This document shows, in pieces, positions 1-5,393 of a stretch of 5,476 nt of DNA. The position numbers were made by a program, and so were the translations under genes. Under the pieces are notes generated by a model. That model was not told where the DNA came from. It saw only the letters and a list, made by a program, of their open reading frames with translations, and ran no database searches. Within the stretch, counting starts at the first letter, position 1. Each line of letters starts with the position of its first letter. The DNA is from Paracoccaceae bacterium (GTDB lineage Bacteria > Pseudomonadota > Alphaproteobacteria > Rhodobacterales > Rhodobacteraceae). The DNA lies in NCBI GenBank assembly GCA_004566265.1, contig SPLB01000005.1, positions 1-5,476 on the forward strand. The letters are read 5' to 3'.

Positions 1-1
1 C

Positions 2-304
2 GTTGATGTGGGCCCGCTGTTCCAGACACCGGCTGAGGCCGCGCAGGACGCCATCGACAATGACGTGCATGTGGTGGGGATTTCCTCTCAGGCGGCGGGT
101 CACAAAACCCTTGCGCCGCAACTGGTGCAGGAGCTGAAAGCCCAAGGGGCGGAGGATATTATTGTCATCTGCGGCGGTGTAATCCCGCAGCAGGATTATG
201 AGTTTCTCTATGAACACGGTGTCAAAGCAATCTTTGGTCCCGGCACCAATATCCCAAACGCGGCGCAGGATATCCTGAACATTATCCGCGACGCCCGCAG
301 CTAA
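2..304 (+). CDS. scpA: Methylmalonyl-CoA mutase, C-terminal part (cut by window start)
   Basis: This is the last 100 codons and the stop of an adenosylcobalamin-dependent mutase that interconverts (R)-methylmalonyl-CoA and succinyl-CoA, the cytosolic last step of propionyl-CoA assimilation. The frame is open to the left edge, so the true start and the catalytic barrel lie outside. The visible part is the second half of the B12-binding Rossmann domain. It begins at [10 protein letters not shown], runs through [17 protein letters not shown] (visible residues 21-37) and [13 protein letters not shown] (57-69), and ends with [15 protein letters not shown] (78-92). These match the family closely by memory. 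The cobalt-ligating DxHxxG motif would lie just upstream and cannot be checked. The position that is usually Leu in the SxL motif is Gln here (SSQ). The FGPGT and PQQDY segments favour methylmalonyl-CoA mutase over ethylmalonyl-CoA mutase. The identity is secure; the symbol is the usual one for this family. Confidence 0.95.
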   Translation, partial: VDVGPLFQTPAEAAQDAIDNDVHVVGISSQAAGHKTLAPQLVQELKAQGAEDIIVICGGVIPQQDYEFLYEHGVKAIFGPGTNIPNAAQDILNIIRDARS

Positions 305-317
305 GGGCGGCAGGGAA

Positions 318-365
318 TCGCGGGTTCGGGCGTCGCGCTTGTGGCGTCCGTTGCTCTGCCCGCGG
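318..365 (+). other. Imperfect long hairpin in the 126-bp gap after the mutase
   Basis: The gap 305-430 holds no gene I can support. Within it, TCGCGGG (318-324) can pair with CCCGCGG (359-365), with one G-U. Above that, CGGGCGTC (327-334) can pair over 8 positions with GGCGTCCG (343-350), using two G-U pairs and an 8-nt loop. The wobble pairs suit RNA read from the + strand. No T-run follows, so it is not a canonical intrinsic terminator. It could be an attenuating or mRNA-stabilising 3' structure for the mutase transcript, or chance in GC-rich DNA. Confidence 0.3.
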
Positions 366-430
366 CCTTGAGCCGATGCGCTTGCGGCCATGAGGGCTGC
401 AGGGTTTGCGCAGATCAAAAGGGGTGAAGG

Positions 431-1048
431 ATGCTTTCACTCGATCATATTGCCGTGGCGGGGGAGACGCTGGACGCGGCTATTGCGCATGTGGAAGACG
501 TGCTTGGCGTGTCTTTGCAAGCAGGCGGTGAGCACGACTACTTTGCCACCCATAACAAGCTCTTGAGGCTGGCGGATGGACTGTACATTGAGGCGATAGC
601 AATAAATCCAGCCGCCACGCCGAAACAGAGCCCACGCTGGTTTGATCTGGACCGGTTTCAGGGCGCGGCCCGGTTGTCCTGTTGGATTTGTCGCACGGAG
701 GATTTGGAAGCCGCGCTGGCGCAGATTTCCGTGGATGCAGGCCACCCGGTTCAGTTGGCGCGTGGGGATCTGCGGTGGAAAATGGCCGTCCCTGAAACTG
801 GCGTTCTGCCGTTTGACAACCACTTTCCCGCGCTTTTGCAATGGCAAGGTGCGCAACCGGCCGCGCGGCTCACCGATCGTGGATGTAGGTTGCGGCGGCT
901 GGTGGTCAGCCATCCGGAGGCTTCTGTGCTTCGGAAAGTATTGGGGGATGTGCTGCAACTACGGACCCCAACCGTAGTGTTTGAACAAGGCGAGGGTGGT
1001 TTGATGGCCGAAATAGACACGCCGCAGGGCCGCCGCTCTCTGCGCTGA
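431..1048 (+). CDS. VOC family protein, Glyoxalase_3-like
   Basis: This 205-aa cytosolic protein has the vicinal-oxygen-chelate fold and most resembles the Glyoxalase_3 (PF13468-type) group, whose substrates are mostly unknown. The start LDHIAVAGETLDAAIAHVEDVLG (residues 4-26) is the typical first beta-alpha unit, with candidate metal ligand His6. THNKLLRL (40-47) carries His41, and LYIEAIAI (51-58) carries Glu54, another likely ligand. The stretch PRWFDLD (68-74), RGDLRWKMAVP (111-121) and PFDNHFPALLQW (127-138) is characteristic of this group. RLRRLVVSHPEA (153-164) starts the second module. The ATG at 431 is preceded by AGGGG with about 6 nt spacing, a good ribosome binding site. It follows the mutase by 126 bp on the same strand, but it is longer than, and differs in motifs from, methylmalonyl-CoA epimerase, so I do not assign that role. 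The family is well supported; the reaction is unknown. Confidence 0.85.
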   Translation: MLSLDHIAVAGETLDAAIAHVEDVLGVSLQAGGEHDYFATHNKLLRLADGLYIEAIAINPAATPKQSPRWFDLDRFQGAARLSCWICRTEDLEAALAQISVDAGHPVQLARGDLRWKMAVPETGVLPFDNHFPALLQWQGAQPAARLTDRGCRLRRLVVSHPEASVLRKVLGDVLQLRTPTVVFEQGEGGLMAEIDTPQGRRSLR

Positions 1049-1141
1049 ACATCGCGACAGCGGCCAACGTGCCAAAAGTTTATTGTCCCAACACAGGTTT
1101 CTGGCCCTGACACGAGAGCCTGAGGCGGTTACTCTGGTTTT

Positions 1142-1834
1142 ATGTCACTTTGGACTCGCATATCCGAAGCGCTTGCCGCGCTATCCAAGGGCGAAAGCCT
1201 CGCACAGGTGTTCGACCATCTCCGTGCACCGCCAGAACGCACCGTGGGTTTTGCTATTGCGGTGATTGCGCTGGGGGCTAAAATGGCCAAAGCCGACGGT
1301 CAGGTCACCCGGGACGAGGTCACCGCCTTTCGTGAGGTGTTTCAGATCGCGGCTGAAGACGAAGCTGGCGCGGCGCGGGTCTTCAACCTTGCTCGACAGG
1401 ATGTGGCAGGGTACCAGGATTATGCTCGCCGGATCCATGCGATGTTCTCGGACGACCCATCAACGCTGTGCGATCTGATGGAGGGGCTGTTCCACATTGC
1501 GCTGGCGGATGGGTTTTTTCATCCCAATGAGAACGCGTTTCTCGAAGATGTTGCGCAGATCTTTGGTCAGACGGACCAGCAGTTTCGGGCCCTGCGCGCG
1601 CGCTTTGTGTCTGATGCTCCCAAGGATCCCTATGATATCCTCGGCGTCGATCCTGCCACGCCTATAGACGACATTCGCGCCGCCTTTCGCCAATTGGTGC
1701 GCAACAACCACCCTGATGCCATGATCGCCCGTGGCGTCCCCCCCGAGGCGGTGCAGCTGGCAGAGAAACGCATGGCAGACATTAACCGCGCCTGGGCGGA
1801 AATCTCGTCCGGACGCAGTCTTGAACCGGTCTGA
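1142..1834 (+). CDS. TerB-like and J-domain co-chaperone (soluble DjlA-like)
   Basis: This 230-aa protein is probably a DnaK co-chaperone. An N-terminal helical TerB/DjlA-type domain spans roughly residues 33-155, with the paired acidic motifs KADGQVTRDE (50-59) and ADGFFHPNE (122-130). A C-terminal J-domain spans about 161-222: DPYDILGVD (162-170), helix II ending in RNNHPDA with the essential His-Pro-Asp triad at 190-192, and a last helix ADINRAWAEI (212-221). In the J-domain family, HPD is what stimulates DnaK ATPase activity. Unlike E. coli DjlA there is no N-terminal membrane segment, so I expect a cytosolic protein. The ATG at 1142 is the only start, since an in-frame stop lies at 1121-1123. 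No clear ribosome binding site precedes it. It lies 93 bp after the VOC gene and is followed by an intrinsic terminator. Client proteins are unknown. Confidence 0.88.
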   Translation: MSLWTRISEALAALSKGESLAQVFDHLRAPPERTVGFAIAVIALGAKMAKADGQVTRDEVTAFREVFQIAAEDEAGAARVFNLARQDVAGYQDYARRIHAMFSDDPSTLCDLMEGLFHIALADGFFHPNENAFLEDVAQIFGQTDQQFRALRARFVSDAPKDPYDILGVDPATPIDDIRAAFRQLVRNNHPDAMIARGVPPEAVQLAEKRMADINRAWAEISSGRSLEPV

Positions 1835-1891
1835 GGGCTGAGGCGACTGAGAGGCGCGTATCTGTTTGATGCGCATGCGACCAGTCTGATC

Positions 1892-1912
1892 AAAGCTCCG
1901 ACTGGGCTTTTT
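1892..1912 (+). terminator. Rho-independent terminator of the J-domain gene
   Basis: AAAGCTC (1892-1898) pairs over seven positions with GGGCTTT (1904-1910), including one T-G wobble, around the 5-nt loop CGACT. The stem runs into a 5-T run (1908-1912). It starts 57 bp after the stop at 1834. The wobble and the T-run favour the + direction, so it mainly serves the J-domain gene rather than the converging LysR gene. Confidence 0.75.
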
Positions 1913-1913
1913 C

Positions 1914-1927
1914 GCCCCCTCAGGGGC
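1914..1927 (-). other. Short GC hairpin downstream of the LysR gene
   Basis: GCCCC (1914-1918) and GGGGC (1923-1927) form a perfect 5-bp stem with a CTCA loop. Read from the - strand it lies 29 bp after the LysR stop and is followed by GAAAAAG rather than a T-run. It may end the regulator transcript weakly, together with the neighbouring hairpin at 1892-1910, but it is not a canonical intrinsic terminator. Confidence 0.3.
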
Positions 1928-1956
1928 AGGCGCCCTCGTGCGAAACACAGTGATCC

Positions 1957-2874
1957 TCATACGCAGCAGTCAGCGTCTTGCAACGTTGCGGGCCGTGCTG
2001 CAGTCTGTAACCAGGCGAGAAAGGCATCCAGACCTGGTTTGTTGCGGCCCCCGGCCATTATTCCCGCCTGAAACCCGCCTTTGAACGCGACAAAGCCCAG
2101 TGGTGCGATCAAACGACCAGAAGCCAGATCTTCGGCCACAAGACGATACTCTGACAGGCTCACTCCCATCCCGACGGCGGCGGCCTCCAGAGCCAGAATG
2201 TGGTGGGGATGTTCCTGCTCTGCCTTGCCGGTCACTGGTTGGCCAGACAGGTCTTCCCAAACGGCCCAGGGGCGGGGTGCGCCCGCATGGGTCAGCCGCA
2301 GCGGGACCTCCAGCCCTGCGCCCGTGCGGGTCACTGGATAGTCCGGCGCACAGACCACCCCATAAGAGGTGTCGCCGATTTCAAGGGTTTCCATTGGCCC
2401 TTTGGGATTTGTTCCCCAGAACGGCCCCCGCAGCCTGTCATAGCTCAGCATGACATCAAACTGTTCTTCATCCATATTGCGGTGCGGGCCGCTCATGATC
2501 AGATGCACCTGCACCAAAGGGTGCTGACAGTAGAAATTCGCCAACCGCGGGGTCAGCCAGCGTGTCGCAAGCGTGGCACCCAGCGCCACGCGCACCTGCG
2601 GGCGTTCGGTTTCGCGTCGCAAACTGTTCCCGAGCGCAGAGAGTTCGTGCAGCATCGGCGACAGCTTCTCCTGCAGCCGGTGGCCCCGGGCGCTCAGCCG
2701 CAGCCCAGTGCCCTGCCGTTCAAACAGATCCCCACCCAGATCTGTCGCCAGCGCCTTTAGCTGCTTGCTAACAGCACTATGGGTGCGCCCCAGTTCTTGC
2801 GCGGCGGCAGAGACCGAACCAAGGCGGGCGGTGGCTTCAAACGCGGGCAGCGCAGACAGGGGAGGGAGACGCAT
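1957..2874 (-). CDS. LysR family transcriptional regulator, GcvA-like
   Basis: This cytosolic DNA-binding regulator is 305 aa from the chosen ATG. The winged helix-turn-helix lies at about residues 1-62: RLPPLSALPAFEATARLGS (2-20) and the recognition region AAAQELGRTHSAVSKQLKAL (23-42), then LFERQGTGLRLSARG (50-64). The rest, from about residue 92, is the substrate-binding effector domain, ending in the GcvA-like segment ASGRLIAPLGF (251-261). The effector is unknown. I chose the ATG at 2872-2874 because AAGGA lies 8 nt upstream and LysR proteins of this subgroup usually start at MRLPPL. A GTG at 2893-2895 would add seven residues (312 aa). The gene is divergent from the DUF1127 gene across 102 bp, the classic layout for a LysR protein that controls itself and its neighbour. 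The C-terminus ends in an unusual adjacent cysteine pair, ADCCV. Confidence 0.93.
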   Translation of the reverse strand: MRLPPLSALPAFEATARLGSVSAAAQELGRTHSAVSKQLKALATDLGGDLFERQGTGLRLSARGHRLQEKLSPMLHELSALGNSLRRETERPQVRVALGATLATRWLTPRLANFYCQHPLVQVHLIMSGPHRNMDEEQFDVMLSYDRLRGPFWGTNPKGPMETLEIGDTSYGVVCAPDYPVTRTGAGLEVPLRLTHAGAPRPWAVWEDLSGQPVTGKAEQEHPHHILALEAAAVGMGVSLSEYRLVAEDLASGRLIAPLGFVAFKGGFQAGIMAGGRNKPGLDAFLAWLQTAARPATLQDADCCV

Positions 2875-2976
2875 CGATATGTTCCTTTTGCTCACATTAA
2901 GGCAGAGAAGTTTTCAATTTTTGTGACGATAAGAGACCGGTATAGGGAGAGAGTTACATCCAGACAGGAGCAGATA
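2875..2976. promoter_or_regulatory. Divergent control region between LysR and DUF1127 genes
   Basis: This 102-bp gap must hold both divergent promoters and is where a LysR protein would be expected to bind. Its centre (about 2911-2926) is a short AT-rich island in GC-rich surroundings. It contains the dyad TCA-N7-TGA (2914-2926) and wider arms TCACA (2892-2896) and TGTGA (2922-2926). For the + direction, TATAGG (2941-2946) could be a -10, with a transcript start about 24 nt before the DUF1127 ATG; a matching -35 is poor. No single LysR operator (T-N11-A in a dyad) stands out. The control role follows from the layout; the exact sites are guesses. Confidence 0.45.
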
Positions 2977-3207
2977 ATGAACCGTTTAAACAGCTTGCGC
3001 ACGCCTGTGCGCAGGAACAATCCTTTTGTGCTTTCGCGCGGTGCCCATAGTTGGGTTGGTTCCTTCTGGGATCAATTGCGTGCCCGCCGTCAGCTGCGCC
3101 GCGCCCTGCGCCAGATTCAACACGCGCCCGAAGAGGTTCTGCGCGATGCAGGCTGGAGCCGGGCCGATTTGCTGCGGGAAATCGCCAAACCAATCTGGCG
3201 CGCCTGA
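2977..3207 (+). CDS. DUF1127 domain-containing small protein
   Basis: This 76-aa basic protein has the arginine-rich DUF1127 (YjiS-like) module at its C-terminus. The chain FWDQLRARRQLRRALRQI (30-47) is followed by the signature EEVLRDAGWSRADLLREIAKPIWR (52-75). The first 25 residues are rich in Arg and Asn and are not recognised. No signal peptide or membrane segment is seen, so it is probably cytosolic. Small DUF1127 proteins in other alphaproteobacteria have been tied to RNA turnover, phosphate or carbon responses, but that is family knowledge and not shown here. The ATG at 2977 has a strong AGGAG 6 nt upstream. An in-frame extension back to 2779 is open, but it overlaps the LysR gene and has no reason to be translated. 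The position opposite a LysR gene suggests it may be that regulator's target. Confidence 0.9.
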   Translation: MNRLNSLRTPVRRNNPFVLSRGAHSWVGSFWDQLRARRQLRRALRQIQHAPEEVLRDAGWSRADLLREIAKPIWRA

Positions 3208-3237
3208 AGAGAGGCTTCCCCCCTTAGGATCGCTTGC

Positions 3238-3250
3238 TATACTGCACCCA
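3238..3250 (+). promoter_or_regulatory. Candidate -10 box giving a leaderless transcript
   Basis: TATACT (3238-3243) matches the TATAAT consensus at five of six positions. It is followed by exactly six bases before the A of the ATG at 3250, the normal distance to a transcription start. No Shine-Dalgarno sequence lies before this ATG, which fits a leaderless mRNA. The -35 region (about 3215-3220, CTTCCC) matches poorly. The gene could also be reached by read-through from the DUF1127 gene 42 bp upstream. Confidence 0.4.
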
Positions 3251-3663
3251 TGCTGTGTTTTTTCCGTCATCATATGCTTCGTCTTCTGTGTCTGCCTGTC
3301 GCTTTGTGTGCAATGAGCTTTCCACTTCAGGCGCAACCACCTGAGACCGAACCGCCATCGCCGATGCAACGCGGGCTCGAGCTTTTCCTTGAAGGTGTTG
3401 AAGAGGAGCTGTCGCCGGGCTTGAAACAGCTTCAGGAGATGATGGAAAGCTTTGGCCCCGCCTTGCAGGACTTCCTGCTGCAAATGGGGCCTGCGCTGGC
3501 TGAAGTTGCAGGCGAGGTGCAGGATTGGAGTCGCTACGAGCTGCCCGAGGTCCTACCCAGCGGAGATATCATAATCCGCCGCAAACCGGATGGGCAAAAG
3601 CCCCCCGCGTCAAAAGGGGGGCAAGGCACAGACGGGACTTCGGATGCTCCGATCGACATCTGA
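3250..3663 (+). CDS. Small exported protein of unknown function
   Basis: This 137-aa protein has a likely Sec signal peptide: basic RHH near the start, a hydrophobic core LRLLCLPVALCAMSF (10-24) and probable cleavage after PLQA (25-28), so it should act in the periplasm. The mature part is proline- and acid-rich, then an amphipathic helical stretch (about 39-92) holding two GPAL units 11 residues apart (69-72, 80-83). A conserved-looking YELPEVLPSGDIIIRRK (96-112) and a low-complexity tail follow. From memory, similar short proteins in Roseobacter genomes carry the label AAA+ family ATPase. There is no Walker A or Walker B motif here and the length is far too short, so that label is not supported. 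The ATG at 3250 is chosen; one at 3274 (residue 9) would still leave a usable signal peptide, and neither has a ribosome binding site. The end of the gene also encodes a terminator for the opposing phosphatase gene. Confidence 0.82.
   Translation: MLCFFRHHMLRLLCLPVALCAMSFPLQAQPPETEPPSPMQRGLELFLEGVEEELSPGLKQLQEMMESFGPALQDFLLQMGPALAEVAGEVQDWSRYELPEVLPSGDIIIRRKPDGQKPPASKGGQGTDGTSDAPIDI
3596..3622 (-). terminator. Intrinsic terminator of the phosphatase gene, inside the opposing CDS
   Basis: GCCCCCC (3600-3606) and GGGGGGC (3616-3622) form a perfect 7-bp GC stem with a 9-nt loop. Read from the - strand the stem is followed by TTTTGCCC, giving a short U-run. In the + direction it is followed by AAGG, so it would not terminate that way. 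It lies 61 bp after the phosphatase stop and overlaps codons for residues 116-125 (from QKPP to GGQ) of the exported protein. The U-run is only four bases, so efficiency is uncertain. Confidence 0.6.
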
Positions 3664-3683
3664 ACCACTGCTTTTGGTCGTCC

Positions 3684-5315
3684 TTAGTCCTTGATCAGCT
3701 TACCGTCGATCTTCAGACGGACCTCTTCCGCCTTTAGTGCCGCGGCCAGAGCGTTCAGCCGTGCGGCAGCCACCTCACTGTAGAGCACTGCGCCTGAACG
3801 GTGCAGCTCCACATGCAGCACCCGCTTGCGCGGCTGCCATTGCAGCGTGCCAATGCTCTGCTCGTTGGCGCCCATCAGCATGGCCCCAAAACGCATGGCC
3901 TTGCCGAGGATCTCAGCCTCCTTCTGCTGTGGCTCTGGCAGCAGATGAATGAGTTTCTGATACCGTGCGCCCCTGCGTTTGTTGCGATAGCGATGCATCA
4001 GCGCCAACCCTAAGTAAACTCTCTCGGAATGCGCCAAGCCGCCAAGGTTCGCCCGAGTGGCAGTGTCAAAACACAGGTCTGCGCGGTAGTCGGGATGCGC
4101 GCGCCAGTTCACATCATGCAGCAGGCAGGCCGCCTTGATCAGCCGCGACTTCGTCAGCGGCGGCCTGCCAAACAGGGGGGCCACAAAATCATATAGCACC
4201 TTGCCAAACCCCGGCACACGGGCATCTTTGGCCTCGGCAAACCGGCTGGCCTCGACAAGTGGATCTCGTTCGCGCAGGCGCGTGGGCATTTGTTCATAGA
4301 GCAGACCTTCACGAATACCATAGGATGAGATCGCAAGGTCGCGCGGGTGGAAGTCCTTAACCACGCGCGCGAGAACGTGCATCGCGTAGGGCACCAGAGC
4401 CATGCGACCAGCAGAAATACCGCAGTCACTGCGCAGCTTCTCTAGATCTTGTTCTTCAATATATTTCACGGTCGCCCGCACGTCGCCCGAGGTCATCCGA
4501 TATTCATGCATAACCGTCATCGGATAGTCCCGGCGGTGCATGTCGATGCGCGCGATGGCGCGCCAGCTGCCGCCGACAAGAAACAGGCGCTTGCCCTCAT
4601 TGCCGGCCATCTGGTTGCGCAGGTCGGCAACGGTTTCAGCAATCGCCATTTTGCGGCCACGCCGCCCGCCTTTTATATCGCGCAGCTTCAGAGGGCCCAG
4701 ATCCGAGGTCACGCAGCGGCCAACTCTGCCATCGCGCAACTCCGCAAGCTCCATGGACGAACCGCCAATATCGCAGATCAGACCCTCCGCGCCCGGCCAG
4801 CCCAACAGCACGCCTTGCGCAGACAGGCGGGCCTCCTCATAGCCGTCGATGACATTCACCTTCTGCCCAGTTTCGCGCAACACCGCGTCACAAAAGTCCT
4901 GCCCATCGGTGGCATCGCGTACCGCAGCGGTGGCGACAATCGTCAACGGTTCCGGAAGCAGACCATCTGCCAGACCCTTGAACCGTTTCAGTGCTGCCAG
5001 CGCGCGGATGCGCCCCTCGGGGTTCAGCTTGCCGGTTTCCGACAGGCCTGCCCCCAGTCCACACATGATTTTTTCATTGTAGAAATAGGCTGGGCTGCGC
5101 GCCGCGCCGTCAAAAATCACCAAGCGGACAGAATTCGAACCCACGTCCACCACGCCAACCCGTTCCAGCGCGCGGGCATCTGGGCTGTCAAAGAGCGGGT
5201 GGCCAAAGGGCCCCCAATCTTCGGTATCCCCGGGGGTAATCTTTTGGAAAGGAGGGGAATTCTTGCCGATCAGGGCAGCAGCTTGACGAGAGTCTGTATG
5301 CGTTTCAGCAGACAT
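3684..5315 (-). CDS. ppx: Ppx/GppA family phosphatase (exopolyphosphatase type)
   Basis: This 543-aa cytosolic enzyme of the ASKHA fold is expected to release phosphate from the ends of polyphosphate and/or convert pppGpp to ppGpp. The two activities cannot be told apart by sequence here. Motifs in order: VGVVDVGSNSVRLVIFDG (53-70), the first phosphate loop with Asp57; TAAVRDATDG (129-138); DGYEEARLS (157-165), with the conserved Glu pair at 160-161; CDIGGSSMEL (181-190), the second phosphate loop; LVGGSWRAIARI (246-257); and SSYGIREGLLYE (330-341). The C-terminal third is an HD-like domain with LLHDVNWRAHPDYRAD (398-413). A poorly conserved N-terminal stretch of about 50 residues precedes the first loop. 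No other Met occurs before residue 84, so the ATG at 5315 stands, though its ribosome binding site is weak. It is convergent with the exported-protein gene over a 20-bp gap. Confidence 0.93.
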   Translation of the reverse strand: MSAETHTDSRQAAALIGKNSPPFQKITPGDTEDWGPFGHPLFDSPDARALERVGVVDVGSNSVRLVIFDGAARSPAYFYNEKIMCGLGAGLSETGKLNPEGRIRALAALKRFKGLADGLLPEPLTIVATAAVRDATDGQDFCDAVLRETGQKVNVIDGYEEARLSAQGVLLGWPGAEGLICDIGGSSMELAELRDGRVGRCVTSDLGPLKLRDIKGGRRGRKMAIAETVADLRNQMAGNEGKRLFLVGGSWRAIARIDMHRRDYPMTVMHEYRMTSGDVRATVKYIEEQDLEKLRSDCGISAGRMALVPYAMHVLARVVKDFHPRDLAISSYGIREGLLYEQMPTRLRERDPLVEASRFAEAKDARVPGFGKVLYDFVAPLFGRPPLTKSRLIKAACLLHDVNWRAHPDYRADLCFDTATRANLGGLAHSERVYLGLALMHRYRNKRRGARYQKLIHLLPEPQQKEAEILGKAMRFGAMLMGANEQSIGTLQWQPRKRVLHVELHRSGAVLYSEVAAARLNALAAALKAEEVRLKIDGKLIKD

Positions 5316-5345
5316 GGAAGATCCGAGGGTCGTGAGTGTTGGGAA

Positions 5346-5374
5346 ACTGTGACATTGGATGAGGGCAGGGTCAA
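5346..5374 (-). promoter_or_regulatory. Candidate sigma70-type promoter of the phosphatase gene
   Basis: On the - strand, TTGACC (5374-5369) matches five of six bases of the -35 consensus. After a 17-bp spacer comes CACAGT (5351-5346), a weak -10 with three of six matches. A start near 5339 would give a leader of about 24 nt before the ATG. Weak -10 boxes with a strong TTGAC are common in this group. If real, the phosphatase can be transcribed apart from the gene upstream, which ends 78 bp away. Confidence 0.35.
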
Positions 5375-5393
5375 CTTATGCACGGGGTTCGGG

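Noticed and set aside
437..958. Long - strand open frame of 173 codons opposite the VOC gene
   Set aside because: It is a shadow of a family-matching gene, with no recognisable domain and no ribosome binding site seen.
431..1048. Calling the VOC gene methylmalonyl-CoA epimerase because it follows the mutase
   Set aside because: At 205 aa it is longer than typical epimerases, and its motifs (THNKLLRL, PRWFDLD, FPALLQW) are those of the Glyoxalase_3 group.
1049..1141. Promoter or terminator between the VOC and J-domain genes
   Set aside because: No convincing -35/-10 pair and no stable hairpin was found; the GGCCA/TGGCC arms are too far apart.
2200..2760. Long + strand open frame of 186 codons opposite the LysR gene
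   Set aside because: It is a high-GC shadow of a convincing LysR coding frame, with no recognisable protein features.
2779..2976. N-terminal extension of the DUF1127 gene by 66 codons
   Set aside because: It would overlap the LysR gene start, and the ATG at 2977 has a strong AGGAG at the right distance.
3206..3218. GAAG/CTTC hairpin after the DUF1127 stop as a terminator
   Set aside because: It is only a 4-bp stem followed by a C-run, too weak to call.
3250..3663. AAA+ ATPase identity for the exported protein
   Set aside because: There is no P-loop or Walker B motif, it is only 137 aa, and it has a signal peptide.
3711..3728. CCGTC/GACGG hairpin inside the phosphatase gene as terminator of the exported-protein gene
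   Set aside because: The stem is 5 bp with an 8-nt loop and no T-run directly after it.
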